Shown: positions 27,671 through 39,827, numbered from the stretch's first letter. The stretch: DNA of 64,000 nt from Sphingomonas rosea (GCF_039538065.1 NZ_BAABBR010000001.1:1774501-1838500); one strand, 5' to 3'. Notes: generated by a model not told the origin, from the letters alone. A program made the numbers and translations.

Positions 27671-27731
27671 CCGTTACAAAGCCATGTGAGCCACGCGGGC
27701 GAAGCGTAAAACTTCCGTTACGCCGTTCGCC
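27671..27731. promoter_or_regulatory. Inverted and direct repeats upstream of the torF-kdp operon
   Basis: Region between tRNA-Cys and the torF-kdp operon. An imperfect inverted repeat spans about 27699-27731 (gcgaagcgtaa versus ttacgccgttcgc). The heptamer ccgttac occurs twice, at 27671-27677 and 27715-27721, 44 bp apart (about four helical turns). These are candidate regulator sites, perhaps for KdpE, but the sequence does not match a motif I can verify. Confidence 0.35.
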
Positions 27732-27750
27732 AGTAAGAAAGCCGGGAAAA

Positions 27751-27824
27751 TGGAGGCCCGAGCCGGAATCGAACCGGCGTGCAAGGATTTGCAGTCCTCT
27801 GCGTCACCACTCCGCCATCGGGCC
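27751..27824 (-). tRNA. tRNA-Cys (GCA)
   Basis: A 74-nt cloverleaf with encoded CCA. Acceptor stem GGCCCGA pairs with TCGGGCC, discriminator T and CCA follow. The T arm carries the GGTTCGATTCC loop. The anticodon GCA lies at 27792-27790 within the loop CTGCAAA. U73 discriminator and GCA anticodon fix the identity as cysteine. It stands alone between the kdp operon and the M16 peptidase; 3' TTTT follows after the CCA. Confidence 0.96.
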
Positions 27825-27865
27825 TCGGCGTGGTGGGCTGCCTAAAGCCGCCCGCCGCCGCACTG

Positions 27866-30781
27866 TCAATCTTTGTCGGTCACCGGCTTGGGTCCCTTAA
27901 TGGCCGGCACGGTCAGCAGGCGCGGAGCGGAGCCGCCCTTCACGACCTTGATCCGCAGTGCTGCCCCGGCCCTGAGATAGCGCTTCGCCGCATCCTGGAG
28001 CATCGCGGGCGTTACCGCCTGATAGTCCACCAGCTGGCTGGTGATGCTCTCGACCACGAACGGCTTGGTGCCGACTTCCTCGAGCGCGTTCAGCCAGAAG
28101 CTGTTCCCGTCGCGGGCGCGGGTGCTCGCGGACAGCAAGGGAAGGCGCGCGCGGTTGAGCTCGTCCGCGTCAATTGGCTTGGCTGCAAGGTCGGCGGCGA
28201 TGGCCTGCGCTTCGGTGAAGAAGCTGTCGAGCTTGGCCGGTGGCGCTTCGATCTGCGCGGCGAGATAGCCGTAGTTCGCCCAAGTCGCCGAGGCCGCATG
28301 CCCCGCGCTCGGCGAATAGCTGACGCCTTCCTTTTCGCGCAGCTGGTCGGTGATCCGCAGCTGGAAGACCGCGCCAAGAAGCGTAAGGAGCCGCGCCTCG
28401 CGGCGGGTCGCCTGCGAATAACCGGTCGTCGGCCACGCCATGAACCCCATCGCCTGATCCTCGCGGCCCTTGTGAAAGAGCGTGATCGGCTCGGCCGGCG
28501 GCGCGGGGAAGCGCATCGGTCCAGCCTCGGCGGCAGCAGCCGCACGGGGTGCGAGCGCACCGAAGGTTCTGGCCGTCTCGGCAATCGCCTGGTCGACCCC
28601 GATATCGCCGACCACGATCACCTCGATGGTCCCGTCCTTGAGCGCCGGCTCGAGCAGCGCACGGCCCTGCGCGATGCTGCTGGTCCGCATCGCCACCCGG
28701 TCGGGCAGCGCCCAGCGCCTGTCCCCGCTGCGCAGGATGTAGCCGAGGTCGCGGGTGAGGACCCCGCCCGGCGTGCTTTCGAGCCGGTCGTGGATGCTGG
28801 CCGAAGTCGCCCGCGCGCGCTCCCAGCCGAGCGGCCGCCATGCGGCGTCGGTGAGATAAGCGGCGAGGAGCTGCATCTCGGTCGCGAAATCGGCTGGACG
28901 GGTGCCCCCGCCGAGCACGAACCGCTCGTCCTCGATCCCGAGCGACGCACCGACGAGCTTGCCGGTCAGCGCGCGATTGACGCTGTCGGCGTCGAGCTTG
29001 CCGGTGCCGCCCAGGATCAGCCCCTGCGCCAGCGCCCATTCGGGGCTGGTCCGGTCGCGGCTCATCGCCAGCCGGCCATTGCCGAAGCGGACGCTGACCA
29101 GCACCTGCTCCTTGCGGCTGCTGCTCGGCCGGACCGTCAGGCGGACGCCGTTGGCGAAGCGAACGAGCGTGGTGCCGATCGCGGCGATCTCGCGCTTCTC
29201 GACCACTTGGCCCGGCGCGCCGAAGCTGTCGTAGGGCCAGGCGACCTTGGCCTGCGCGGTCGGCGGATTGAGCGCGACCCTGGTCGATTCCTGCCATGCC
29301 GCGAGCAGTTGGGCCTCGGTCGCGGCGGGCCGCGGCGTGCTGAGGTAGAGGAGGGGGCCCGAACCGGTGAACATGCGTCGCGCGGCGGCGTGGATCCGCT
29401 CGGGAGTCAGCGACGGTTCGATGCTCCGGTAGAAGGCGACGCGATCCTCGGGCGAGGTCACCACCGTGTCACGATTGACCGCCGCGACCAGGCTTTCGGC
29501 AAGCGCCGGGGTCGTCCGGGTCGAAGCAGCCGCGACGCTTGCCTCGAGTGCCGCGCGGGCCCCTGTCAGCTCGCGCTCGAGCTCGTCCGGGGTGACTCCA
29601 TATTGCACCAGCCGGCGCTGTTCCTGCTCGACCGCGACGACCGACCCGCGCCACTCGCCGATCCGCGCCTGCGCGCCGATGCTGGTCGTCTCGGCGGTCT
29701 GCTCGATGTCGCTCACCCCCGAGCGCGCGCCGACGAACGGTGGCTTGCCATCCTGCTGGGCGAGCTTCTCGAGCCGGCGATTGAGCACCGCGGCGGCGAT
29801 CTGCTCCTCGAGGTCGCGGCGCCGCTTCTCCACGCTGTCGGGCGAGCGGTCGGCAGGGCGGATCCAGGTCGCGTTGAAGCTCGCGCCGACCGCGGGGTCG
29901 ACGAACAGCCGCGCCGCGCTCGGCCGCGCTTGGGGTTGCCCCTCGTCGGCGGGCTTGCCCGCAGGGCCAACGCCCCGCCAGTCGCCGAACTGCGCTTCGA
30001 GCCGCGCCTTGATGTCGGCGGGATCGACGTCGCCGACCACCACCAGCGTCGCCCGTTCGGGCCGATACCAGGCGCGATAATAATCGAGCAGGCGCTGGCG
30101 CGGCGCGGTGCTGATGACTTCGGTGGTGCCGATCGGAAGCCGGCTCGGAAGCCGCTGGCCCGCATAGAGCCAGCCGAGCTGGTCGATCGACTGCCGATAA
30201 GCAGCGCTCGCCCGGGCCCGCTCCTCGGACAGCACGATCCCGCGCTCGCGGTCGACCGCGGCCGCGTCGAGTTTCGCCCGGCCCGCGACCTCTCGCAGCA
30301 GGAAGAAGGCTTCGTCGAGCGTCGCCTTGTCGGTCGAGGGCAGGTCGAGCTTGAAGACGGTCTGGCCGAAATCGGTCGAGGCATTGGTGTCTGGCCCGAA
30401 CCTGAGCCCATGCCGCTCGAGCCGCCGCACGAAGTCGCCCTCGGGCACGTTCTCGGTCCCGTTCAGCACCATGTGCTCGAGGAAGTGGGCGAGGCCGCGC
30501 TGGTCGTCCGCTTCGTTCAGCGATCCGCTGTCGATCCGCAGCCGGAGCGAGGCTTCCTTGGGCGGCGTCTTGTTGACCCGGATGACGTACCGCATGCCGT
30601 TCGACAGCGTGCCGATCCGGAGCTGCGGGTCGGCCTTGAGACCGGCGCCCTGCAACCAGGCGCTGCTAGTGGCGGAGGGCTGCTGGACGTCGGCCGAGGC
30701 GATGGACAGGGGAGCGGCGGCAAGCAACAGGGCGAACGCCCGGGAAAATCGAGAGATCACAACCACTCCAGCCCGAATCAC
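27866..30781 (-). CDS. M16 family zinc metallopeptidase (pitrilysin type)
   Basis: A 971-residue secreted or periplasmic protease with signal peptide (FALLLAAAPLSIASAD). The inverted zinc motif HxxEH appears as HFLEHM near residue 97, with the third ligand Glu some 75 residues on. Two M16 repeats follow; the second half lacks the zinc site, as in one-chain pitrilysins. The start is ATG 30781; a later GTG within the same signal peptide is possible. It ends 41 bp before tRNA-Cys on the same strand. Function is probably peptide degradation in the periplasm. Confidence 0.9.
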   Translation of the reverse strand: MIRAGVVVISRFSRAFALLLAAAPLSIASADVQQPSATSSAWLQGAGLKADPQLRIGTLSNGMRYVIRVNKTPPKEASLRLRIDSGSLNEADDQRGLAHFLEHMVLNGTENVPEGDFVRRLERHGLRFGPDTNASTDFGQTVFKLDLPSTDKATLDEAFFLLREVAGRAKLDAAAVDRERGIVLSEERARASAAYRQSIDQLGWLYAGQRLPSRLPIGTTEVISTAPRQRLLDYYRAWYRPERATLVVVGDVDPADIKARLEAQFGDWRGVGPAGKPADEGQPQARPSAARLFVDPAVGASFNATWIRPADRSPDSVEKRRRDLEEQIAAAVLNRRLEKLAQQDGKPPFVGARSGVSDIEQTAETTSIGAQARIGEWRGSVVAVEQEQRRLVQYGVTPDELERELTGARAALEASVAAASTRTTPALAESLVAAVNRDTVVTSPEDRVAFYRSIEPSLTPERIHAAARRMFTGSGPLLYLSTPRPAATEAQLLAAWQESTRVALNPPTAQAKVAWPYDSFGAPGQVVEKREIAAIGTTLVRFANGVRLTVRPSSSRKEQVLVSVRFGNGRLAMSRDRTSPEWALAQGLILGGTGKLDADSVNRALTGKLVGASLGIEDERFVLGGGTRPADFATEMQLLAAYLTDAAWRPLGWERARATSASIHDRLESTPGGVLTRDLGYILRSGDRRWALPDRVAMRTSSIAQGRALLEPALKDGTIEVIVVGDIGVDQAIAETARTFGALAPRAAAAAEAGPMRFPAPPAEPITLFHKGREDQAMGFMAWPTTGYSQATRREARLLTLLGAVFQLRITDQLREKEGVSYSPSAGHAASATWANYGYLAAQIEAPPAKLDSFFTEAQAIAADLAAKPIDADELNRARLPLLSASTRARDGNSFWLNALEEVGTKPFVVESITSQLVDYQAVTPAMLQDAAKRYLRAGAALRIKVVKGGSAPRLLTVPAIKGPKPVTDKD

Positions 30782-30927
30782 GGCAACTTGCGAGGGTCCT
30801 AGCTAAAGCCGAGCCACCCACTGCTGCCAAGTGCCGGGGCTGCGCCACTCGACTGCATGGCCCCATCCGCTCGACGAACGGCGGTCAGTTTGCTTGGCGT
30901 CCGTGACGCGCCTCGCTACATGGGCGA

Positions 30928-30960
30928 TTGCACTTTGCTGTCTTATCGAGATAGGACAGC
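30928..30960 (+). promoter_or_regulatory. Palindrome over the putative pcm promoter
   Basis: A 24-bp palindrome at 30937-30960: gctgtcttatc, 2-bp centre, gataggacagc, one mismatch. It lies 22 bp before the ATG at 30983. A TTGCAC hexamer at 30928-30933 could be the -35 box, putting the palindrome between -35 and the transcription start. A repressor operator is the simplest reading. It could also form a leader hairpin. Confidence 0.45.
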
Positions 30961-30982
30961 GCCGATCGACAAGAGGAACATG

Positions 30983-31615
30983 ATGGACTTTTCCGCTGCA
31001 CGCCGTGCGATGGTCGACAGCCAGCTGCGCCCGCAGGCCGTGACCGACCCGCTGGTCGTGGCGGCGATGGCGGTCGTCCCGCGCGAGCGCTTCGTGCCAG
31101 AAAGCGCGGCGGCGAGCGCCTATATCGACCGCATCGTGCCAATCGGCGGCGGCCGCTCCATGAGCCCGCCCGCCAGCCTCGGCCGGATGCTGACCGAACT
31201 CCAATGCCGCCAGGGCGAGCGCGTGCTCGTGATCGGGGCCGGCACCGGCTACAGCGCCGCAGTGCTCGCCGACATGGGTCTGATCGTCACCGCGGTCGAG
31301 AGCGACGCGGCGCTGGCGGCACGACTCGGCGAGGTCGAGGGCATCGAGGTCGTCAGCGGCCCGCTCGAACAGGGCGCCCCCGACGGTGCCCCCTACGACA
31401 TCATTCTCGTCGACGGTCAGGTCGAGCAACTTCCGGATGCGCTGGTCGAGCAACTCCGCATTGGCGGCCGCATCGCCGCCTGCATCGTCGAGAATGGCGT
31501 TCCGCGGCTGATGACCGGGACACGTTCGGTTCATGGCTTCGGGCTCAAGTCGGTCGCCGACGCGAGCATGGCGCCGCTGCCCGGCTTCGCCCGTCCCCAC
31601 GCCTTCACTTTCTAG
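30983..31615 (+). CDS. Protein-L-isoaspartate O-methyltransferase family protein
   Basis: A 210-residue SAM-dependent methyltransferase of the PCMT family. AARRAMVDSQLRPQAVTDP at the start and RFVPE fit the family, and SAM motif I is VLVIGAGTGYSAAVL near residue 78. It repairs isoaspartyl residues or has a related role; the short alphaproteobacterial form upstream of tolC is common. Two ATGs lie in tandem (30980, 30983). I chose 30983 for better spacing from AGAGGA. The tolC gene follows 17 bp on. Confidence 0.88.
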   Translation: MDFSAARRAMVDSQLRPQAVTDPLVVAAMAVVPRERFVPESAAASAYIDRIVPIGGGRSMSPPASLGRMLTELQCRQGERVLVIGAGTGYSAAVLADMGLIVTAVESDAALAARLGEVEGIEVVSGPLEQGAPDGAPYDIILVDGQVEQLPDALVEQLRIGGRIAACIVENGVPRLMTGTRSVHGFGLKSVADASMAPLPGFARPHAFTF

Positions 31616-31632
31616 AACTGGAGCAATCCGCC

Positions 31633-33081
31633 TTGTCACGCCTTCTCGCCTGCTGCGCCACCGCCGCTCTGGTGATCGCCAGCCCGGCCGTGGCCGACAC
31701 CCTGCGCGACGCACTGGTCTCGACCTATCGCACCAATCCGACCCTGAACGCGCAGCGTGAGTCGCTCCGTTCGACCGATGCCAACGTCGCCATCGCGCGC
31801 TCCGCCGGTCGTCCCGCGGTCAGCGGCGTGGTCGGGGTCAACCGCGATCTCACCCGCTCGGGCATCCTCGACACCGGCGGGTCGAAGGGGCCGACTATCT
31901 CGGGCGGCGTCGACCTCAGCGTCCCGCTTTTCTCGGGCGGCCGGGTCAAGAATTCGATCGCCGCGGCCCGCACCCGGGTCGAGGCCGGGCGCGCGACGTT
32001 GCGCGCGGTCGAGGGTGACGTCTTCACCGACGCCGTTTCGGCCTACATGGACGTGATCCGCGACCGTGCGATCGTCGAGTTGAACGACAACCAGATCCGC
32101 GTTCTCTCGACCAATCTCGAGGCGACCCGCGACCGCTTCCAGATCGGCGACGTCACCCGTACCGACGTCGCGCAGAGCGAGTCGCGCCTCAGCCTCCAGC
32201 GCGCGCAGCTCGCCAACGCCCAGTCGCGCCTTGCCGCGAGCGAGGAAAATTATCGCCGGATCATCGGCCGTGCGCCGGGCGCGCTCGCCTCGCCGCCGCC
32301 GCTTCCGCCCCTCCCGGCCAGCGCCGACGAGGCGGTCCGGATCGCGATTGCGCAGAACCCCGACATCATCGCCATCGTCCGTCAGGCCGAGGCCGCCGGG
32401 CTCGACGTCCGCACCGTCCGCGCCGACCGCCTGCCGACCGTCTCGGGCACGCTGAGCGGCGACTATCTAAACCGGACCAACGTCCCCAACGGCCTACCCA
32501 ATTCCGGCACGCAGACCAGCATCGGCATCAACACCCGCATTCCGCTTTATCAGGGCGGCCTGCCCGCGGCGCGGATCCGGCAGGCGCAGGCGATCGAGGG
32601 CCAGACCCTCGAGCAGGTGATCGGCACCGAGCGCCTCGTCGTCGCCAACACCCGGTCGGCCTTCGCTGCCTACCAGGCGACGCAGCGCGCGATCTCGGCC
32701 AACGACGTCGCCGTCCAGGCCGCGACGCTCGCGCTCGAAGGCGCCCGCGCCGAGCGCAGCGTCGGCACCCGCACCGTGCTCGACGTCCTCAACGCCGAGC
32801 AGGAATTGCTCAACGCACAGGTCCAGACCGTCAGCGCACGCCGCGATGCTTATGTCGCGGGCTTCCAGCTTCTGAACGCGCTCGGCCAGGCCGAAGCCGA
32901 TGACCTCGGCCTCGACGGCGGTCCGCTCTACGATCCGCTCGGCAACTATCGCCGCGTGTCCGGAAGCTGGAACGACTGGGCGGGCGAGGGGCGGCACACG
33001 CCGCAGTCGACTCGTACCGTTACGAGCTCCGAAACCCCGGTCGCGGGGCCGCCCGAGGGGGTGACAACGCGTCCGCGTTAA
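31633..33081 (+). CDS. tolC: TolC family outer membrane efflux/secretion channel
   Basis: A 482-residue protein: signal peptide (LLACCATAALVIASPAVAD), then two OEP repeats, starting with LRDALVSTYRTNPTLNAQRESLRSTD and containing GRVKNSIAAARTRVEAGRATLRAVEG and QTLEQVIGTERLVVANTRSAF. Coiled-coil-like Ala/Arg/Glu helices fit the periplasmic tunnel. No ATG is available; the TTG at 31633 with GGAG about 10 bases upstream gives a clean signal peptide. It serves as the outer-membrane part of tripartite efflux or type I secretion. Probably in an operon with pcm and the DUF2497 gene. Confidence 0.92.
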   Translation: MSRLLACCATAALVIASPAVADTLRDALVSTYRTNPTLNAQRESLRSTDANVAIARSAGRPAVSGVVGVNRDLTRSGILDTGGSKGPTISGGVDLSVPLFSGGRVKNSIAAARTRVEAGRATLRAVEGDVFTDAVSAYMDVIRDRAIVELNDNQIRVLSTNLEATRDRFQIGDVTRTDVAQSESRLSLQRAQLANAQSRLAASEENYRRIIGRAPGALASPPPLPPLPASADEAVRIAIAQNPDIIAIVRQAEAAGLDVRTVRADRLPTVSGTLSGDYLNRTNVPNGLPNSGTQTSIGINTRIPLYQGGLPAARIRQAQAIEGQTLEQVIGTERLVVANTRSAFAAYQATQRAISANDVAVQAATLALEGARAERSVGTRTVLDVLNAEQELLNAQVQTVSARRDAYVAGFQLLNALGQAEADDLGLDGGPLYDPLGNYRRVSGSWNDWAGEGRHTPQSTRTVTSSETPVAGPPEGVTTRPR

Positions 33082-33096
33082 GGTTAGCAAGTAACC

Positions 33097-33537
33097 ATGC
33101 CCGGCCGCGAACCCTCGATGGAAGACATCCTTGCGTCGATCAAGAAAGTGATCGCGGAGGAAAAGGAGCTGCGCACCACGGTGCAGGCCGGGCCGATCGG
33201 GGATGGGTCGCCCGCGCCGGCTTCGGAGGAAAACGAGGACGACGCCCACGTGCTCGAACTCGATGATCCGGTGGTCGAGGAACTGCACCTCCCCGACGTC
33301 GACCTCGGCCCCCCGCTCGTCAGTGAGGATGCCGCAGAGGCCAGCCGCGCCAAGCTCGTCGCGTTGCAGGAAGTCGCCGCCGCCGCGCCCCCGCCGCCGT
33401 CGGTCAATCCGCTCGAGCAGGTGGTCCGCGACATGCTTCGCCCGATCCTCAAGGAATGGCTCGATCAGCACCTGCCGGCGATCGTCGACGAGCATGTGAA
33501 GCGCGAGATCGGCCGCATCACCGGGCAGCCGCTCTAG
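33097..33537 (+). CDS. DUF2497 (PopZ-like) protein
   Basis: A 146-residue acidic protein. The N-terminal helix MEDILASIKKVIAEEKE (about residues 8-24) and the C-terminal helices PLEQVVRDMLRPILKEWLDQ with VDEHVKREIGRI match PopZ/DUF2497. The middle is Pro/Asp/Glu-rich and disordered. In Caulobacter PopZ forms condensates at the cell poles that anchor the chromosome origin and cell-cycle kinases. The same architecture suggests a polar organiser here. It lies between tolC and an S9 peptidase on the same strand. Confidence 0.85.
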   Translation: MPGREPSMEDILASIKKVIAEEKELRTTVQAGPIGDGSPAPASEENEDDAHVLELDDPVVEELHLPDVDLGPPLVSEDAAEASRAKLVALQEVAAAAPPPPSVNPLEQVVRDMLRPILKEWLDQHLPAIVDEHVKREIGRITGQPL

Positions 33538-33581
33538 AACGACCACTTGCGGTTCATCGCGGCGCTGCTACCCCTCGCGCC

Positions 33582-35636
<2,055 letters not shown>

Positions 35637-35719
35637 CGTCACCCCGGACCTGATCCGGCGTCCGCCTGCCTTTCTTTATACGGGAAGGCAGGGGATCCCG
35701 GATCAAGTCCGGCATGACG
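35637..35719. repeat. Long imperfect palindrome (extragenic repeat)
   Basis: An 83-bp element made of two arms of about 37 bases. The left arm holds ccggacctgatccgg then gcctgcctttc; the right holds gaaggcagg then ccggatcaagtccgg. The apical loop is AT-rich (tttatacg). It starts directly after the S9 peptidase stop and ends 38 bp before the valS start. Elements of this pattern are widely scattered in sphingomonad genomes and probably act as transcript-end structures. Confidence 0.8.
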
Positions 35720-35757
35720 GTTGATGGATGCGGCTGCGCTCTTTACCGCACTGCACC

Positions 35758-38385
35758 ATGAGCACCGAACTGCCGAAGACCTTCGAGCCGGGCCCGATCG
35801 AGGCCCGCTGGTACGACCATTGGGAACACTCGGGCCAGTTTCGCCCGAGCCGCGGCGAGGCCGAGCCCTTCACCATCGTCATGCCGCCGCCCAATGTCAC
35901 GGGCAGCCTCCACATCGGTCACGCGCTCGACAACACGCTGCAGGACATCCTGACCCGCCGCGCCCGCATGCAGGGCAAGGACGCGCTGTGGGTCGTGGGC
36001 ACCGACCATGCCGGCATCGCCACCCAGATGGTGGTCGAGCGGCAGATGGCCGAGCGCCAGCAGAAGCGCACCGACTTCGCCCGCGACGACTTCGTCGCCA
36101 AGGTCTGGGAGTGGCGGCACGAGAGCGGCGGCCAGATCACCCGCCAGCTCCGCCGCCTCGGCGCCTCGTGCGACTGGTCGAACGAGCGCTTCACCATGGA
36201 CGAGGGCTTTTCGAAAGCCGTGCTCAAGGTGTTCGTCGAGCTCCACAAGCGCGGGCGCATCTACCGCGACAAGCGCCTCGTGAACTGGGACCCCCGCTTT
36301 GGCACCGCCATCTCCGACCTCGAGGTCGAGACCAAGGAAGTCGCGGGCAAGTTCTGGACGCTGCGCTATCCGCTCGCCGACGGCAGCGGCCACATCGAGG
36401 TTGCCACCACCCGGCCCGAGACGATGCTCGCCGACATGGCGGTCGCGGTTCACCCGGAGGACGCGCGCTACACCGCGCTGGTCGGCAAGCAGATCAAGCT
36501 GCCAATCACCGGCCGCCTCATCCCCATCGTCGCCGACGAGCATGCCGATCCCGAGCTTGGGTCGGGCGCGGTCAAGGTGACCCCGGGGCACGACTTCAAC
36601 GACTTCGAGGTCGGCAAGCGGGCCGGCTTCAAGGCGGGCGAGATGCTCAACATGCTCGATGCCGCTGCCTACGTTTGCCAGACGCAGGACGGGCTGGTCC
36701 CCGACGAACTCGTCGGCCGCGAGCGCTTCGATGCCCGCCGCCGCGTGGTCGAACTGCTCGACGAGGCGGGCGCGCTGGTCAAGGTCGAGGACCGCACCAT
36801 CGCCACCCCGTTCGGCGACCGCTCGGGCGTGGTGATCGAGCCGTGGCTGACCGACCAATGGTATGTCGACGTCAAGCCGCTCGCCGACCGCGCGATGGAG
36901 GCGACCCGCTCGGGCGCGATCAGGATCGTCCCCGAAAGCTGGGCCAAGACCTGGTACAATTGGCTCGAGAACATCCAGCCCTGGTGCGTCTCGCGCCAGC
37001 TCTGGTGGGGCCACCGCATCCCGGCCTGGTATGACGCCGACGGCACGCCCTTCGTCGCCGAGACCGAAGCCGAGGCCCGTGCGCTTGCCGGCGACGACCG
37101 CGAGCTTGTGCAGGATCCCGACGTTCTCGACACCTGGTTCAGCTCGGCGCTGTGGCCCTTCGCCACGCTCGGCTGGCCCGAGGAGACCGCGGACCTCAAG
37201 CGCCATTATCCCAACGACGTTCTCATCTCGGGCTTCGACATCCTGTTCTTCTGGGACGCCCGCATGGCGATGCAAGGGCTGGAATTCATGGACGAGGTGC
37301 CGTGGAAGACGCTCTACCTTCACGGCCTCGTCCGCGACGCCGCCGGCCAGAAGATGAGCAAGTCCAAGGGCAACACCGTCGATCCGCTTGGGCTCATCGA
37401 CAAGTACGGCGCCGACGCCTTGCGCTTCACGCTGACCGCGATGGAAAGCCAGGGCCGCGACATCAAGCTCGATGAGAAGCGCGTCGAGGGCTATCGCAAC
37501 TTCGCGACCAAGCTGTGGAATGCCGCCCGCTTCCTCCAGATGAACGGGGTCGGCCCGTCGGCCTCGATCGAAGCGCCCGCCGCCACCCAGCCGGTCAATC
37601 GCTGGATCATCGGCGAGGTGGTGGGGACGCTTGGCAAGCTCGACCGCGCCTTCGACGAACTGCGCTTCGACGGCATGGCCGACGCCATCTACCACTTCAC
37701 CTGGGGCAGCTTCTGCGACTGGTATGTCGAGCTCATCAAGGGCAGCTTCGACGACGAGACCCGCGCCGTTGCCGCCTGGGCGTTCGACCAGATCCTCGTC
37801 ATGCTCCACCCCTTCATGCCCTTCGTCACCGAAGAGCTGTGGCACGGCATGGGCACACGTCCCTACGACCTGATCGTCGCCAAGTGGCCCGAGCCGAAAG
37901 CCTCGGTCGACCCCGCCGCCAAGGCCGAGATCGACAGCCTGATCGACGTGGTCGCGGGGGTCCGCACGCTTCGCGCCGAGCTCAACATTCCGTGGACCGC
38001 GACGCTGGTGCCGCACGTCCTCGGCGGGTCGGACGCGGCGCTGGCGCAGCTGCGCAAGGGCGAGGCGATCCTCGCGCGCATGGTCAAGATCGGCGTGCCG
38101 ATTGCCGCCGATGCGCCGCCGGCGGGCTCGGCCCAGATCCTCGCGGCCGGGGCGACCATCGCCTTCCCGCTAGGCGACGCGATCGACCTCGACGCGGAGA
38201 AGGCGCGTCTAGCCAAGGCGATCGAGGCGGCGGCGAAGGAACGCGACAGCCTCGCCGCGCGTCTCGCCAATCCCGCCTTTGCCGAGCGGGCCAAGCCCGA
38301 GGCCGTCGCCAAGGCGCGGGCTGACCATGAGACCAGGTCGGCCGAGGCGGAGCGACTTTCGGCCGCCTTGGCGCGTTTGGGGTGA
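35758..38385 (+). CDS. valS: Valyl-tRNA synthetase
   Basis: An 875-residue class I aminoacyl-tRNA synthetase. The HIGH motif is seen in [12 protein letters not shown] (about residue 50), KMSKS in [12 protein letters not shown] (about 535), the editing domain lies between, and the C-terminal coiled coil ([29 protein letters not shown]) is typical. The ATG at 35758 ([12 protein letters not shown]) was chosen over an in-frame ATG at 35728, which lacks family sequence and lies close to the palindrome. Confidence 0.96.
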   Translation: MSTELPKTFEPGPIEARWYDHWEHSGQFRPSRGEAEPFTIVMPPPNVTGSLHIGHALDNTLQDILTRRARMQGKDALWVVGTDHAGIATQMVVERQMAERQQKRTDFARDDFVAKVWEWRHESGGQITRQLRRLGASCDWSNERFTMDEGFSKAVLKVFVELHKRGRIYRDKRLVNWDPRFGTAISDLEVETKEVAGKFWTLRYPLADGSGHIEVATTRPETMLADMAVAVHPEDARYTALVGKQIKLPITGRLIPIVADEHADPELGSGAVKVTPGHDFNDFEVGKRAGFKAGEMLNMLDAAAYVCQTQDGLVPDELVGRERFDARRRVVELLDEAGALVKVEDRTIATPFGDRSGVVIEPWLTDQWYVDVKPLADRAMEATRSGAIRIVPESWAKTWYNWLENIQPWCVSRQLWWGHRIPAWYDADGTPFVAETEAEARALAGDDRELVQDPDVLDTWFSSALWPFATLGWPEETADLKRHYPNDVLISGFDILFFWDARMAMQGLEFMDEVPWKTLYLHGLVRDAAGQKMSKSKGNTVDPLGLIDKYGADALRFTLTAMESQGRDIKLDEKRVEGYRNFATKLWNAARFLQMNGVGPSASIEAPAATQPVNRWIIGEVVGTLGKLDRAFDELRFDGMADAIYHFTWGSFCDWYVELIKGSFDDETRAVAAWAFDQILVMLHPFMPFVTEELWHGMGTRPYDLIVAKWPEPKASVDPAAKAEIDSLIDVVAGVRTLRAELNIPWTATLVPHVLGGSDAALAQLRKGEAILARMVKIGVPIAADAPPAGSAQILAAGATIAFPLGDAIDLDAEKARLAKAIEAAAKERDSLAARLANPAFAERAKPEAVAKARADHETRSAEAERLSAALARLG

Positions 38386-38402
38386 CCGTCCAAGGAGAGT
38401 GA

Positions 38403-39827
38403 ATGGCCGACGCCGATCCCAAGCCCCCAAGCGCCCAGAGCCCGAACCGACGTGACCTGACGCAGGGGCCGATCGCCCGGACCCTGCTGGCCTTCGCGCT
38501 GCCGACCTTGGGGTCGTCGATCATCCAGTCGCTCAACGGCTCGATCAACGCCGCCTGGGTCGGGCGGCTGATCGGCGAGGACGCGCTCGCCGCGACCGCC
38601 AACGCGAACATGACGGTGTTCGTGCTGACCGCCTTCACCTTCGGCTTCTCGATGGCGAGCTCGATCCTCATCGGGCAGGCGTTCGGCCGCCGCGACATCG
38701 ACAGCGCCCGCCGCGCCTTCGGCAATGCCGCTGGCTTCTTCGCGCTGCTCGGGACGCTGGTCGCGATCGGCGGCTGGTTCCTGTCGCCGCATATCCTGGG
38801 GATGCTCGGAACGCCGCCAGAAGCGGTGCCGCTTGCCGACGACTATCTGCGGGTCATCTTCCTCGGCATGCCGCCGACGATCCTGCTCGTCATGTCGATG
38901 ATGGCGCTGCGCGGGTCGGGGGACAGCCTGACGCCGCTCTGGTTCATGATCCTCGCGGTGATCCTCGACAGCGGTTTGAACCCCCTGCTGATCGCGGGGA
39001 TCGGGCCGTTCCCGCAGATGGGGATCGCCGGCTCGGCCACCGCCACCGTCATCGCCAACTGGGTCGCGCTCGGTGGGCTCGTCACCTACATCTACGCCAA
39101 GGACCTCGTCCTCCGCCTGCGGGGGCCGGAGCTCGCCTACCTCAACCCGTTCGGGCCGACGCTCCGGTCGATCATCGTCAAGGGCTTCCCGATGGGGCTC
39201 CAGATGATCGTCATCTCGGTGTCGAGCCTGATGCTGGTGTTCCTCGTCAACCGCCAAGGGGTCCACACCACCGCGGCCTATGGCGTCACCATGCAGCTGT
39301 GGACCTATATCCAGATGCCCGCGATGGCGTTCGGCGCGGCGGTGAGCGCCATGACGGCGCAGAACATCGGGGCGGGGCGCTGGGACCGGGTGGCCGAGAT
39401 CACCAGGACCGCGATCGTCCAGACGCTCGTCATCACCGCCAGCCTGATCGGGCTGTTCCTCCTGTTCGAGAAGCCGGCGCTCGGCCTGTTCCTCGGGATG
39501 GACAGCCCGGCGCTGCCGATCGCGATGCACATCCAGTGGATCGCGACCTGGAGCTTCCTCCTGTTCGGCGTCACCCTGGTGCTGTTCGGCACCGTCCGGG
39601 CCAATGGCGCGGTGGTGGGGCCGCTGGTGATCCTCGCGATCGGGCTGCTGCCGGTGCGGCTGGGGGTGGCCTGGGCGGGCGAGCCGCTGATCGGGCCCGA
39701 CGCCCTGTGGTGGAGCTTCCCCGCCTCGACGCTCGTCAACCTCGCGCTCGCCACGGCCTATTACAAGTCGGGCCACTGGCGGCAGGCCAAGATGGGGGCG
39801 GGGCGGGTCGCGCCCGCGGCGGTCTAG
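38403..39827 (+). CDS. MATE family multidrug efflux transporter
   Basis: A 474-residue membrane protein with about 12 helices in two bundles. The start FALPTLGSSIIQSLNGSINAAWVGRLIGEDALAA and the mid-protein GFPMGLQMIVISVSSLMLVFLVN are typical of NorM/DinF-like MATE exporters, which exchange H+ or Na+ for drugs. It lies 17 bp after valS with GGAG before the ATG, so it may be co-transcribed. Its stop overlaps the end of the convergent nfu gene by 4 bp. Confidence 0.92.
   Translation: MADADPKPPSAQSPNRRDLTQGPIARTLLAFALPTLGSSIIQSLNGSINAAWVGRLIGEDALAATANANMTVFVLTAFTFGFSMASSILIGQAFGRRDIDSARRAFGNAAGFFALLGTLVAIGGWFLSPHILGMLGTPPEAVPLADDYLRVIFLGMPPTILLVMSMMALRGSGDSLTPLWFMILAVILDSGLNPLLIAGIGPFPQMGIAGSATATVIANWVALGGLVTYIYAKDLVLRLRGPELAYLNPFGPTLRSIIVKGFPMGLQMIVISVSSLMLVFLVNRQGVHTTAAYGVTMQLWTYIQMPAMAFGAAVSAMTAQNIGAGRWDRVAEITRTAIVQTLVITASLIGLFLLFEKPALGLFLGMDSPALPIAMHIQWIATWSFLLFGVTLVLFGTVRANGAVVGPLVILAIGLLPVRLGVAWAGEPLIGPDALWWSFPASTLVNLALATAYYKSGHWRQAKMGAGRVAPAAV

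Noticed and set aside
27779..30802. Plus-strand open frame of about 1000 codons opposite the M16 peptidase and tRNA-Cys
   Set aside because: It runs through the tRNA and is the mirror of a well-supported zinc protease; composition is Arg/Ala/Pro-rich without motifs.
35743..38016. Minus-strand open frame of 757 codons opposite valS
   Set aside because: The opposite strand is valS with HIGH and KMSKS motifs; the antisense frame has no recognisable domain.
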